A DNA stretch of 64,000 nucleotides from Paracoccus sp. R12_2 (lineage in GTDB: Bacteria; Pseudomonadota; Alphaproteobacteria; Rhodobacterales; Rhodobacteraceae). The notes beneath the pieces are model-generated. The model was not told the DNA's origin, searched no databases, and saw only the letters and a program-made list of their open reading frames with translations. Made by a program: the position numbers and the translations under genes. Location: positions 62,001-126,000 of the forward strand of contig NZ_JAGHRA010000009.1 of NCBI RefSeq assembly GCF_017744015.1. Reading direction: 5' to 3'. Shown here one piece after another: positions 37,337 to 46,222 of the stretch; position 1 is the stretch's first letter; each line of letters opens with the position of its first letter.

Positions 37337-38850
37337 TCTGCGGCCTCCTTCTGGGTCGCGAAATCGTCTGGAAAGTTCCGCAGCGCGGACATGACCGGAT
37401 AGGGCGTGAAGCCGCCAAGCGCGCACAACGACCCATCCTTCATCGTCTCGCACAGATCGGTCAGCAGGTCAGCGGCGGCAGCATCGCCTGCCGCGATGCG
37501 GTCGATGGTCTCGACACCGCGCACGGCGCCGATCCGGCAGGGCGTGCATTTGCCGCAGCTTTCGACGGCGCAGAACTCCATCGCGAACCGTGCCATCCGC
37601 AGCATGTCGGCGCTGTCATCAAAGACGACCAGCCCGGCATGGCCGATCAGCCCGCCTTCGGCGTCGAATTCCTCGTATCCCATCTTCGTGTCGAACTTCT
37701 CGACCGGCATGTAGGCGCCAAGCGGACCGCCGACCTGCACCGCCTTGACCGGCCGGCCGCTGGCGGTGCCTCCGGCGATATCGTTCACGACCTCGCCAAG
37801 CGTGATGCCGAAGCCGGCCTCGAACAGCCCGCCATGCCTGACATTCCCGGCGATCTGCAGGGTCGCCGTGCCGCGCGACTTGTTGTGGCCAAGCCCGGCA
37901 TAATGCTCTGCGCCGCGTTCGAAGATTACGGGCACGGTGGCCAGGCTGATGACATTGTTGACCACGGTCGGCTTGCCCAGAAACCCTTCCAGCGCCGGCA
38001 GCGGCGGCTTGGCGCGCACGACGCCGCGCTTGCCTTCCAGGCTGTTCAGCAGACTGGTTTCCTCGCCGCAGACATAGGCGCCTGCCCCGACGCGGATCTG
38101 CATGTCGAATTCATGATCCGAGCCCAGGACCGACTGCCCCAGCATGCCGCGATCCCGCGCGATCCGGACGGCGGCGTTCATGACCTTGATCGCGTCCGGG
38201 TATTCACTGCGCAGATAGACATAGCCGCGCGTCGCGCCGACGCCGATCCCGGCGATCGCCATGCCCTCGATCAGGGTAAAGGGATCGCCTTCCATGATCA
38301 TACGGTCGGCGAATGTGCCGCTGTCGCCTTCATCGGCGTTGCAGACGATGTATTTCTGTGCGGCCTCGGCCTGCATCACCGTCTTCCACTTGATCCCGGT
38401 CGGAAATCCTGCACCACCGCGACCGCGCAGACCGCTGTCGGTGACCTGTTGCACGATATCCTGGCGCGTCATGGCGATGGCGCGGCGCAGCCCGGCCAGA
38501 CCGCCATGAGCCTGATAATCGTCCAGATCCAGCGGATCGATGATGCCGCAGCGTGCAAAGGTCAACCGGGTCTGACGGGCAAAGAACGGGATATTCTCTA
38601 CCGGGCCAAGACTGTCCATGGCCCCGTCCAGCAGCGCGGGAACATCATCGACGCCAATCGGGCCGTACGCCAGCCGCCCGTCGCCGCGGTCAATCTCGAC
38701 CAGCGGCTCCAGCCAGATCATCCCGCGCGTGCCGTTGCGAATGATCTGCGCGTCAATTCCGCGTGATGCGGCCTCGCGGGTGATGGCCTCGGCAACTTCG
38801 TCCGCACCAAGGGCCTTGGCGGCGCTGTCCATGGGAACCCAGATCTTCAT
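37333..38850 (-). CDS. fdsB: FdsB, NADH-binding subunit of formate dehydrogenase
   Basis: NuoF-like subunit of 505 residues that carries FMN and a [4Fe-4S] cluster and reduces NAD with electrons from FdsA. The N-terminal 110 residues are thioredoxin-like. The FMN/NAD fold shows RGRGGAGFPTG, CNADEGDSGTFADR, GAGAYVCGEETSLLNSLEG and the cluster ligands ESCGKCTPCRIG with a later Cys in GSLCALGG. Its start overlaps the fdsG stop (ATGA) and its stop overlaps fdsA. Confidence 0.96.
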   Translation of the reverse strand: MKIWVPMDSAAKALGADEVAEAITREAASRGIDAQIIRNGTRGMIWLEPLVEIDRGDGRLAYGPIGVDDVPALLDGAMDSLGPVENIPFFARQTRLTFARCGIIDPLDLDDYQAHGGLAGLRRAIAMTRQDIVQQVTDSGLRGRGGAGFPTGIKWKTVMQAEAAQKYIVCNADEGDSGTFADRMIMEGDPFTLIEGMAIAGIGVGATRGYVYLRSEYPDAIKVMNAAVRIARDRGMLGQSVLGSDHEFDMQIRVGAGAYVCGEETSLLNSLEGKRGVVRAKPPLPALEGFLGKPTVVNNVISLATVPVIFERGAEHYAGLGHNKSRGTATLQIAGNVRHGGLFEAGFGITLGEVVNDIAGGTASGRPVKAVQVGGPLGAYMPVEKFDTKMGYEEFDAEGGLIGHAGLVVFDDSADMLRMARFAMEFCAVESCGKCTPCRIGAVRGVETIDRIAAGDAAAADLLTDLCETMKDGSLCALGGFTPYPVMSALRNFPDDFATQKEAAE

Positions 38851-39323
38851 GCCCCGGCCTCGTCCAGCAGCTTGTCCATCCGCGCCCGGTCCAGCCGGGC
38901 GATCACGCGATCATCCAGCATCGCGGCGGGCGCACAGGCGCACATGCCCAGACAATAGACCGGCTCGATCGTGACGGCGCCGTTCTGCGTGGTGTCGTGC
39001 CAGCCGATTCCCAGCCGGGCAAGCGTCGATTCCGCCAACGCCTCGCCACCCATCGACTGACATGCCTCGGCCCGGCAGATCCTCAGAATATGATTGCCAG
39101 CCGGTGACTTGCGGAAATCGTGATAGAAGCTGATGACGCCATGCACCTCGGCGCGGCTGAGGTTCAAGACATCCGCCAGAACCGGCACCGCGATGTCGGG
39201 GATGAACCCATATTCATCCTGCAACGCGTGCAGCATTGGCAGAAGCGGCCCTTCCAGTGAGGTCATCGGCGCGACGATCGCCCGAATCTCCTCATCGGTC
39301 GGGGCTGGCGATGAAAACGTCAT
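38847..39323 (-). CDS. fdsG: FdsG, [2Fe-2S] subunit of formate dehydrogenase
   Basis: NuoE-like subunit of 158 residues with a [2Fe-2S] cluster bound by Cys in ICRAEACQSMGG and YCLGMCACAP. HGVISFYHDFRK is the usual helical core. It is the first structural gene of fdsGBA-fdhD-fdsD. The ATG at 39323 has AAAGG upstream; a longer frame to 39368 lacks support. It starts 86 bases downstream of the LysR gene, with a likely LysR box at the junction. Confidence 0.95.
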   Translation of the reverse strand: MTFSSPAPTDEEIRAIVAPMTSLEGPLLPMLHALQDEYGFIPDIAVPVLADVLNLSRAEVHGVISFYHDFRKSPAGNHILRICRAEACQSMGGEALAESTLARLGIGWHDTTQNGAVTIEPVYCLGMCACAPAAMLDDRVIARLDRARMDKLLDEAGA

Positions 39324-39400
39324 GGCTGGCCTTTCGACAAATTCGGACCTCAAGCAAACAGGGTCCATGATCGGAAATCAATAATGCAGTTCCGTCAGTC

Positions 39401-39417
39401 GATAGAATTTATCTATC
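39401..39417. promoter_or_regulatory. LysR-type box upstream of fdsG
   Basis: GATAGA (39401-39406) and TCTATC (39412-39417) form a perfect inverted repeat with a 5-base centre. It contains ATAG-N7-CTAT, the classic T-N11-A arrangement bound by LysR-type regulators. It overlaps the end of the regulator gene (stop at 39409) and lies 78-94 bases before the fdsG start, a typical activation position. Confidence 0.65.
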
Positions 39418-40296
39418 ATACACCATCCGCCGTGCCTCGGCCAGAAGCGCCTCGAGAACGGGGGTATGCGGCTCGCGCCAGGGCGCGACCAGACCGACGG
39501 CGTGGATGGTCTCGGGTCGCTCCAGCGGCACCAGGCGCAGCGGCTTTCCCATGCTCAGGAACGTCGCGATATCCTCGGGCAGGACGGTGACCCAGCCGCC
39601 CTCCATCACATGCGAAACCAGCACCACCGTGGAACTGGACTCGACCGTGGCCTGCGGGGTCACGCCCGCCGCGGCAAGGTTGCGGTTGATGATCCGCCGG
39701 TTCTGCATGTCCGAGGTCAGAAGACACAGGCGTTCCCCGTCCAGATCCGCCCAGGCGACCCGCGACCGGGCAGCCAGCGGCGACCCCGCCTCGCAGACCA
39801 GCATGTAGCGTTCGTCGTAAAGCGGAACGGTGCTGACCTTTCCCAGGGGTTCGTTGTCCAGGTAGGAAATGCCCGCGTCGATCTCGAGGTCGTCGATCAT
39901 CTGCAGGATCTCGGACGAGGTCCGCGACAGGATCGTGAAACCGACATTGGGATGCGCGGCCCCGAAACGCGCGCTGATCTTGGCGACCCAGGTCAGCGCG
40001 GTGGGAATGACGGCGATGCGCAGACGTCCCGACAGGCCGTGCCGTGTCGCGCGCATCTCTTCGCGCAGCTGCCGAGTGTCGCCGACGATCTTGCGCGCCC
40101 AGATCAGCGCCGCCTGACCTTCGGGTGTCAGCCCGCCAAAGCGCGACCCGCGAAAGATCAGCAGCACGCCAAGCTGTTCCTCAAGGTGCTTGATGCCTGC
40201 CGACAGGGTCGGCTGCGTCACCCCAAGCGTCTGCGCGGCCCGACCGAAATGCCCTTCCTTGGCCACCGCCAGAAACATCTCGAGCTTGTCGATCAC
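39409..40296 (-). CDS. LysR-family regulator of the formate dehydrogenase operon
   Basis: LysR-type transcription factor of 295 residues. The winged helix-turn-helix is at residues 1-60 (AAQTLGVTQPTLSAGIKHLEEQLG). The effector domain has a canonical two-lobe pattern with HVMEGGWVTVLPEDIA. GGAGG 6-7 bases upstream of a GTG at 40296 decides the start, giving VIDKLEMFLAV; an in-frame ATG at 40326 is further from any such site. It lies immediately upstream of fdsG in the same direction, as found for FdsR-type regulators, and probably activates fds genes. The ligand (formate or another) is not visible. Confidence 0.87.
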   Translation of the reverse strand: MIDKLEMFLAVAKEGHFGRAAQTLGVTQPTLSAGIKHLEEQLGVLLIFRGSRFGGLTPEGQAALIWARKIVGDTRQLREEMRATRHGLSGRLRIAVIPTALTWVAKISARFGAAHPNVGFTILSRTSSEILQMIDDLEIDAGISYLDNEPLGKVSTVPLYDERYMLVCEAGSPLAARSRVAWADLDGERLCLLTSDMQNRRIINRNLAAAGVTPQATVESSSTVVLVSHVMEGGWVTVLPEDIATFLSMGKPLRLVPLERPETIHAVGLVAPWREPHTPVLEALLAEARRMVYDR

Positions 40297-40468
40297 CGCA
40301 ATCCTCCGCGCCTGCACCGGCATCAAGCCCGGTCGGGCGGGTCAGGTCAACCAGATGACAGTTGCGCGGGCGGGGATAAACGGAGAAGTTCATTTCGGGC
40401 GACCCTTTCGGAGATGATTGCCGAAGCGCGGTGAAGCCCGGGTCCAGATCATATCGGGAATCTGCAAC

Positions 40469-40912
40469 ATGAAGACGAACATTGTCAGCAGCATCACCAC
40501 GACCTTCGCGATCGCGGCATTTCTGGCGGCGACGCCATTGCCCTTCGCACCTGCCGCGATGGCACAAGAGCGATCGGAAATCCGTTTCGCGGCCGGAAAC
40601 GACAACGGCGCGGCCTCCGGGTCGATCACCGGCCAAGGCTATCACGATCACATTGTGGGGGCGCGGCAGGGGCAAAGCATGGCCGTCGCCCTGTCCGCCG
40701 ACAGCAGCACGGGCAACGGCACGGTCTATTTCAACATCCTTCCGCCCGGCAGCGACGGCGTGGCCATCTTCAACAGCTCGACCAGCGACAACAATTACGG
40801 CGAGGTGACGCTGCCGGATTCCGGCGACTATACGATCCGCGTTTATCACATGGGCAATGACGAGGATGCGGGCGCGACGACCAGCTACACCTTGTCCGTG
40901 ACAATCATGTAG
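40469..40912 (+). CDS. Secreted PPC-like beta-sandwich protein
   Basis: Exported protein of 147 residues. A signal peptide covers about residues 1-33 (ending FAPAAMAQE). The mature domain has the pattern of bacterial pre-peptidase C-terminal (PPC) domains or invertebrate-type lysozyme inhibitors: IRFAAGNDNGAASGSITGQGY, YFNILPPGSDGVAIFNSS, LPDSGDYTIRVYHMGND and a final YTLSVTIM strand. I cannot decide between a lysozyme inhibitor and a general binding domain. It is divergent from the LysR gene, with 172 bases between the starts, and is followed by a strong terminator. Confidence 0.75.
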   Translation: MKTNIVSSITTTFAIAAFLAATPLPFAPAAMAQERSEIRFAAGNDNGAASGSITGQGYHDHIVGARQGQSMAVALSADSSTGNGTVYFNILPPGSDGVAIFNSSTSDNNYGEVTLPDSGDYTIRVYHMGNDEDAGATTSYTLSVTIM

Positions 40913-40916
40913 ATCG

Positions 40917-40949
40917 AAGGCCGGTGCCCTTGGGCGCCGGCCTTTCCCT
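40917..40949. terminator. Strong bidirectional terminator
   Basis: An imperfect 12-bp stem (40917-40929 with 40932-40944, one G-T pair) with a 4-base loop lies between two convergent genes. On the plus strand it is followed by TTTCCCTC. On the minus strand the T run is weaker. It ends the secreted-protein transcript and probably also that of the RND pump. Confidence 0.8.
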
Positions 40950-43900
40950 CAGGTCGGCGCGGATTGCTGCGCCGGTTCGTCCTCATACTTGTCCTTGCGC
41001 CCCAGAAGCCTTCGCATCAGCACATAGAACAGCGGCGCGAACAGGATGCCGAACGCGGTTGCGGCCAGCGTGCCGCCCAGCACGGTCGCCCCGATGGCGT
41101 TGCGCCCGTTTGCCCCCGCACCGCTGGACAGCACCAGCGGCAACACCCCCAGCGAAAACGCGATCGAGGTCATGATGATCGGGCGGAAACGCTGCCGCGC
41201 GGCCTCGACCACCGCGCGATACAGCGGCACGCCGGATTCCGATTGCTCGCGCGCGAACTCGACGATCAGGATTGCGTTCTTGCCGGTCAGGCCGATGACC
41301 GTCAGCAGCCCGACCTGGAAGAACACGCCATTGTCGAACCCGCCAAGGAACGCGCCAAGCAGCGCGCCCAGAATACCGATCGGCATGACCAGGATCACCG
41401 CCAGCGGGATCGACCAGCTTTCGTACAGCGCCGCAAGACACAGGAACACCGCCGCCAGCGACAGGGCGTAAAGCAGGGTCGTCTGATCCCCCGATTCCTG
41501 TTCTTCCAACGACAGGCCGGTCCACGCGACGTCGAAACCGCCGGGCAGTTGCGCAACCAGACGCTCGATCTCGGCCATTGCCTCGCCCGAACTGACGCCC
41601 GGCGCCGGGCTGCCCTGGATCTGCATCGAGGGAATGCCGTTATAGCGCGTCAGCCCCTGCGCCCCGAAGGTCCATTCACCCTGCGAGAAATTCGAGAACG
41701 GGACCAACCCGCCCGACACATTGCGCACGCGCCATTTCTCGAAATCGGACGGTCCGGCACGCGAATCCGGCTCGCCCTGAACATAGACGCGCTTGATCCG
41801 GCCGCGATCGACGAAATCGTTCACATAGGTTCCCGTCCATGCGACCTGCAGCAGGTTCGCGACATCGGTCGCGGTGACGCCCATCGCACCGGCCTTGCGC
41901 CAATCGACATTCAGCCGGAACTGCGACGCGTCCTCCAGACCCGATGGGCGGGCCTGCGCGATCAGCGGGCTTTGCGCGGCCATCCCCAGGAACTGGTTGC
42001 GGGCTTCGGTCAGTTGTTCATGCGACTGGCCACCGCGCGCCTGAAGGTAGAAATCGAACCCCGAGACGTTGCCCAGTTCGATCACCGACGGCGGAACGAT
42101 CGGGAAGACCATGGCGTCGCGGATCTGGCTCAGCGCGCCGAAGGCCCTGCCCGCCACCGCCTGCACCGATTGCGCCGGGCTGGGACGTTCTTTCCAGTCT
42201 TTCAGTCTGACGAAGGCGATACCGACATTCTGTCCCTGGCCCGCGAAGCTGAACCCGGCGACAGCGAACATGGAATCGACGGACTCGGACTCCTCGTTCA
42301 GGAAATAATTCTCGACCTGATCCAGCACCGCGACGGTGCGTTCGGTCGTGGCACCCGTCGGGGCGTTGACCAGCACGAACATGATGCCCTGATCCTCGTC
42401 GGGCAGGAAACCTTCGGGCGTGCGCAGGAACAGCATCACCATGACCGCGCCAAGCGCGGAATATATCAGCAGCATCCGCAGCGGCCGTCGCACCAGCCAA
42501 CCGACGGCGCCGGTATAGCCGCGCGTCGTGCCGTCGAAGCCGCGGTTGAACACGCCGAACAACCCGCCGCGCTTGCCATGTGTCGGTTTCAGCAGTGACG
42601 CGCACAGCGCGGGCGTCAGGGTCAGCGCGACCACGACCGACAGTCCCATCGCCGATACGATGGTGATCGCGAATTGCTGGTAGATCACCCCGGTCGAGCC
42701 GCCGAAGAACGCCATCGGCACGAACACCGCCGACAGGACCAGCGCAATACCGATCAGCGCGCCGGTGATCTGGCCCATGGATTTTCGCGTTGCCTCGCGC
42801 GGGGATAATCCCTCTTCCTCCATGATCCGTTCGACGTTCTCGACCACCACGATCGCGTCATCGACCAGCAGGCCGATGGCCAGCACCATGGCCAGCATGG
42901 TCAGCGTGTTGATCGTGAATCCGAACGCGGCCATGATGCCGAATGTCCCCAAAAGGACGATCGGCACCGCCAGCGTCGGGATCAGCGTCGCCCGCCAGCT
43001 TTGCAGGAACACGTACATCACGACGGTCACCAGAATGACCGCCTCGACCAGTGTCTTCACAACCTCTTCGATCGAGATCTCGACAAAGGGCGAGGTGTCG
43101 AACGGAATCACGTAGTCGACGCCCTCGGGGAAGAACTCGGCGAATTCTGCCATCCGTTCCTTCACGCGGTCGGCCGTGTCCAGCGCGTTCGCCCCCGGCG
43201 CAAGGTTGATCGCCATGCCCGAGGATGGACGGCCGTTATAGGTCGCCTCGGTCGTATAGCTTTCGGCCCCGACCTCGACACGCGCCACATCCTGCAGCAG
43301 GACCAGCCCGCCGTTTTCCTCGGCCCGCAGCACGATCTGGCGGAAATCCTCGGGCGTGGACAGCAGCGACTGGGCAGTCACGGTCGCGTTCAGCTGCTGC
43401 CCGTCGGGCGCGGGCTGGGCGCCGAACGCGCCGGCAGAGATCTGCGTGTTCTGGGCGGACACCGCCTGCACGACGTCGGACGGCGCGATCTCGTAGGCGG
43501 CCAGCTTGGACGGGTCCAGCCAGATCCGCATCGCGTATTTCGCGCCGAAGACCTGAACGCCGCCGACGCCCTCGATCCGGCTGAGATCATCGACAAGATT
43601 GGTGACCAGATAGTCGGAAAGGTCGGTCTGATCGTAATTTTCGTCCCCGATCAGGCCGATGACCATCAAAAAGCCCGCCGCGGATTTCTCGACCTCCAGC
43701 CCCTGGCGCTGCACCGGCTCGGGTAGCAGCGGCGTGGCTTGGGACAGCTTGTTCTGCACCTGGACCTGCGCGATGTCGACATCGGTGCCGGTCTCGAAGG
43801 TCAGGGTCGTGCTGGACGAACCCGCCGAGCTTGAGGAGGACGATATGTAGCGCAACCCGTCCAGCCCGGTCATCTGCTGTTCGATCACCTGCGTGACCGT

Positions 43901-44077
43901 GTTCGCGACGGTTTCGGCCGAGGCGCCGGGATAGTTCGCGCGGACCGTCACCGAGGGTGGCGCGATCTGCGGATACTGGGCCACCGGCAGTGACAGGATC
44001 GACAGGACGCCGATCCCCATGATGATGATCGAGATCACCCACGCGAATACCGGACGGTCGATGAAGAAACGGGCCAT
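40949..44077 (-). CDS. RND multidrug efflux permease, HAE1 family
   Basis: AcrB/MexB-like inner-membrane drug-proton antiporter of 1042 residues with twelve transmembrane segments and two large periplasmic loops. The N-terminus MARFFIDRPVFAWVISI and the PVAQYPQIAPP motif are diagnostic of HAE1. The proton-relay residues are the Asp pair in LVDDAIVVVENVER and the Lys in TGKNAILIVEFA. The start at 44077 is the conserved one; an upstream frame to 44242 overlaps the adaptor gene and is not expected. It follows the adaptor on the same strand. No outer-membrane TolC/OprM-like channel or TetR regulator is adjacent. Confidence 0.95.
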   Translation of the reverse strand: MARFFIDRPVFAWVISIIIMGIGVLSILSLPVAQYPQIAPPSVTVRANYPGASAETVANTVTQVIEQQMTGLDGLRYISSSSSSAGSSSTTLTFETGTDVDIAQVQVQNKLSQATPLLPEPVQRQGLEVEKSAAGFLMVIGLIGDENYDQTDLSDYLVTNLVDDLSRIEGVGGVQVFGAKYAMRIWLDPSKLAAYEIAPSDVVQAVSAQNTQISAGAFGAQPAPDGQQLNATVTAQSLLSTPEDFRQIVLRAEENGGLVLLQDVARVEVGAESYTTEATYNGRPSSGMAINLAPGANALDTADRVKERMAEFAEFFPEGVDYVIPFDTSPFVEISIEEVVKTLVEAVILVTVVMYVFLQSWRATLIPTLAVPIVLLGTFGIMAAFGFTINTLTMLAMVLAIGLLVDDAIVVVENVERIMEEEGLSPREATRKSMGQITGALIGIALVLSAVFVPMAFFGGSTGVIYQQFAITIVSAMGLSVVVALTLTPALCASLLKPTHGKRGGLFGVFNRGFDGTTRGYTGAVGWLVRRPLRMLLIYSALGAVMVMLFLRTPEGFLPDEDQGIMFVLVNAPTGATTERTVAVLDQVENYFLNEESESVDSMFAVAGFSFAGQGQNVGIAFVRLKDWKERPSPAQSVQAVAGRAFGALSQIRDAMVFPIVPPSVIELGNVSGFDFYLQARGGQSHEQLTEARNQFLGMAAQSPLIAQARPSGLEDASQFRLNVDWRKAGAMGVTATDVANLLQVAWTGTYVNDFVDRGRIKRVYVQGEPDSRAGPSDFEKWRVRNVSGGLVPFSNFSQGEWTFGAQGLTRYNGIPSMQIQGSPAPGVSSGEAMAEIERLVAQLPGGFDVAWTGLSLEEQESGDQTTLLYALSLAAVFLCLAALYESWSIPLAVILVMPIGILGALLGAFLGGFDNGVFFQVGLLTVIGLTGKNAILIVEFAREQSESGVPLYRAVVEAARQRFRPIIMTSIAFSLGVLPLVLSSGAGANGRNAIGATVLGGTLAATAFGILFAPLFYVLMRRLLGRKDKYEDEPAQQSAPT

Positions 44078-44123
44078 GGCTGCTGATCTTTCGCTGGTCT
44101 GCGTCGCGACGGTCGGTGTTGTC

Positions 44124-45416
44124 TCAGTTGCTGGCGGCTTCGGCGCCGCCGCCTGCGGGGTCTTCGGCGCCGGCTTCGGCCGGATCCGCGCCATCCTCAT
44201 CAGGCGTCGCGGGTTCGGCCGAGCCTGCGTCTGCGCCCGCATCTGCCGGTGCGGACCGGTCTGCGGCTGCCGCAGTGTCGGCCTCTGCCTCGGTCCGTTC
44301 CTCGGGGGTCACGGTCATGCCCGCGCCGATCTTCTGCAGTCCGGCGACCACGATCCGGTCCCCGGCCGCAAGCCCCTCGCGCACCACCCAGTCGGTGCCG
44401 CGATCCTGCACGATGTCGAGTTGGCGTTCCTCGACGACGTTCTGATCGTTCACCACCATCGCCACCGGGCGGCCGCGACGATCGCGCGTCACCCCCTCTT
44501 GCGGCGCCAGCACCACATCCTTCAGCTGCGCCTGCGGCAGGTCGGCCAGAACATACATTCCGGGCAACAGGAAACCGTCGGGATTGGGCACTTCCATCCG
44601 CAGCGTGATGACCCCGGTGGTTTCATCGACATGCGGTTCGGCGGCGGTCAGCGAGCCGGTATGTTCATAGGTCGAACCATCGGCCAGCCTCAGCGTCACG
44701 GTGCGGTCGGTGCCTTCCGGCAGCGCCGCCGCCGCGCCCTGACGCTGCCAGCGCACGATATCGGCGGCGGACTGGGTGACATCGACATGCACCGGGTCGA
44801 TGCGTCGGATGACGACCAGCGGCGCGGCCTGACTGGCCGTCACCAGGGCACCCTGGCTGGCCTGCGCAAGACCGATCACCCCATCGATGGGCGAGGTGAT
44901 CGTGGTGCGGTCCAGATCGATGCGCGCTGACTGAAGCTGTGCCTCGGCAGCCTTCACCGCCGCCTCGGCGGCGTCGCGGGCTGCGATGGCGCTGTCCTGG
45001 GTCTGTTCGCTGGCCACGCGCCGGTCGCGCAGCGCCGCCACGCGGTCAGCCTCGCGCCGCGCGGATTCGGCCTGCGCCTCGGCCTGCGCCAAAGCCGCGT
45101 CGGCCTGCGCAACGCCCGCCTCGTAGCTGCGCGGATCGATGCGATACAGCGGATCCCCCTCGGCCACGACACTGCCTTCGTTGAACAGCCGTTCGGTGAT
45201 CAGCCCGCTGACCTGCGGGCGCAGTTCTGCCTCGGCCGAGGCCGCGACACGTCCGGGCAAGCTGGAGGTCAACGTCACATCGGCACTTTCCAGCGTGACG
45301 ACGGTCACCGCCGGCGGCGGCGCCTCGCCCCCCTGCTGTTGCGCCTGGGCCGGACCGCCAGCCATCGGGGCCGACAGCAATGCGGCAATCACAAGGGTTC
45401 GTGTCAGCGTGTTCAT
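44124..45416 (-). CDS. RND periplasmic adaptor protein (AcrA-like)
   Basis: Membrane-fusion protein that joins the RND pump to an outer-membrane channel. It has 430 residues. A signal peptide ends at AQAQQ without a lipobox, unlike many AcrA lipoproteins. The hairpin (about residues 85-175) is rich in Ala and Glu (AQADAALAQAEAQAESARR) and the barrel has TITSPIDGVIG. The last 45 residues are a low-complexity acidic/Ala tail (from EAEADTAAAADRSAP) with no clear role. Start MNTLTRT at 45416. The pump gene follows after 46 bases. Confidence 0.93.
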   Translation of the reverse strand: MNTLTRTLVIAALLSAPMAGGPAQAQQQGGEAPPPAVTVVTLESADVTLTSSLPGRVAASAEAELRPQVSGLITERLFNEGSVVAEGDPLYRIDPRSYEAGVAQADAALAQAEAQAESARREADRVAALRDRRVASEQTQDSAIAARDAAEAAVKAAEAQLQSARIDLDRTTITSPIDGVIGLAQASQGALVTASQAAPLVVIRRIDPVHVDVTQSAADIVRWQRQGAAAALPEGTDRTVTLRLADGSTYEHTGSLTAAEPHVDETTGVITLRMEVPNPDGFLLPGMYVLADLPQAQLKDVVLAPQEGVTRDRRGRPVAMVVNDQNVVEERQLDIVQDRGTDWVVREGLAAGDRIVVAGLQKIGAGMTVTPEERTEAEADTAAAADRSAPADAGADAGSAEPATPDEDGADPAEAGAEDPAGGGAEAASN

Positions 45417-45625
45417 GCTGTCGGTTCCGCTTCGTGGAAATGGATCGGGTTCGCGCAAGGCGGCGCACGGCAGAGTTCCGCGTCACGCCGCGCTGACGCT
45501 AGCGTGATCGCAGGGAAGTCGCAACCGCCCTCGGCGTCCGTATCCCGATGTCACGACGCAGGTGATTGAACCCGATCCGGTCGCGGCCCATATAAGGGGC
45601 AAGAACCAGATGAAGGGCCCGCAAG

Positions 45626-45877
45626 ATGACCACCCAGAACAAGTTTTTCGACGATATTTCGCAATTGATGACCAACGCCATGGGTGTCGCCCAAGGCGCC
45701 AGATCCGAGGCCGAGACCGCGATGAAGGGCTGGGTCGACCGCTTTCTGGCGGACCGGGACTTCGTGACCCGTGAGGAATTCGAGGCGGTTCGCGACATGG
45801 CCATCAAGGCCCGGACCGAGAATGCCGAACTGAAGGCACGACTGGACGCGCTGGAAGCCGCGCAGCGGCAGGATTGA
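45626..45877 (+). CDS. ubiK: UbiK-family accessory factor (BMFP)
   Basis: Small coiled-coil protein of 83 residues. The first half contains DDISQLMTNAMGVAQGARSEAETAMKGWVDRF and the second is a trimerising coiled coil (VTREEFEAVRDMAIKARTENAELKARLDALEA), which is the UbiK/BMFP layout. UbiK assists ubiquinone synthesis with UbiJ in Escherichia coli, and the Brucella homologue is membrane-fusogenic. AAGGG 9 bases upstream of the ATG at 45626 supports the start. Confidence 0.9.
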   Translation: MTTQNKFFDDISQLMTNAMGVAQGARSEAETAMKGWVDRFLADRDFVTREEFEAVRDMAIKARTENAELKARLDALEAAQRQD

Positions 45878-45892
45878 TCATCGGCGTCCGGT

Positions 45893-46222
45893 TCAGGGTG
45901 ACGCGGTCCCTGGCGGCGGCAGTGCGATCCGGTCGCGCAGCGCGCCGCCGCGATCATAGATCAGCACGTCGCCGGATCCCGTGACGACGACGATATAGCT
46001 GCGCGCGAAGGTGACCGCCTCGGCCCGCGCGCCGTCCGGAAGGGCAATTTCGGGCGGCAGGTCGGGCAGCGGCGCATCCTGCAACCGAATCCACAGCAGC
46101 GCCACCAGCGCGATCATCCCCAACCCCATGACCAGCGCCAGCCCGGTGACCAGCGACTTCAGAAAGCGCAGTTCGGGAACCGCTTTCGCAGCCTTGTTCC
46201 AGTCGTTATCATCATCATCCAT
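45893..46222 (-). CDS. DUF6476 membrane protein
   Basis: Protein of 109 residues with an acidic N-terminus (MDDDDNDWNKAAKAVPELRFLK), one transmembrane segment (about 31-53, VTGLALVMGLGMIALVALLWI) and a short periplasmic beta-rich domain ending in VVVTGSGDVLIYDRGGALRDRI. This matches the alphaproteobacterial DUF6476 family; the function is unknown. Its start codon (46220-46222) interlocks with that of divergent rluD, and its AAGG ribosome-binding site lies inside the rluD coding region. Confidence 0.85.
   Translation of the reverse strand: MDDDDNDWNKAAKAVPELRFLKSLVTGLALVMGLGMIALVALLWIRLQDAPLPDLPPEIALPDGARAEAVTFARSYIVVVTGSGDVLIYDRGGALRDRIALPPPGTASP

Noticed and set aside
39361..39400. FNR-like TTGATTTCCGATCA upstream of fdsG
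   Set aside because: The second half-site is out of register (GATCA instead of ATCAA), so it does not meet the FNR consensus.
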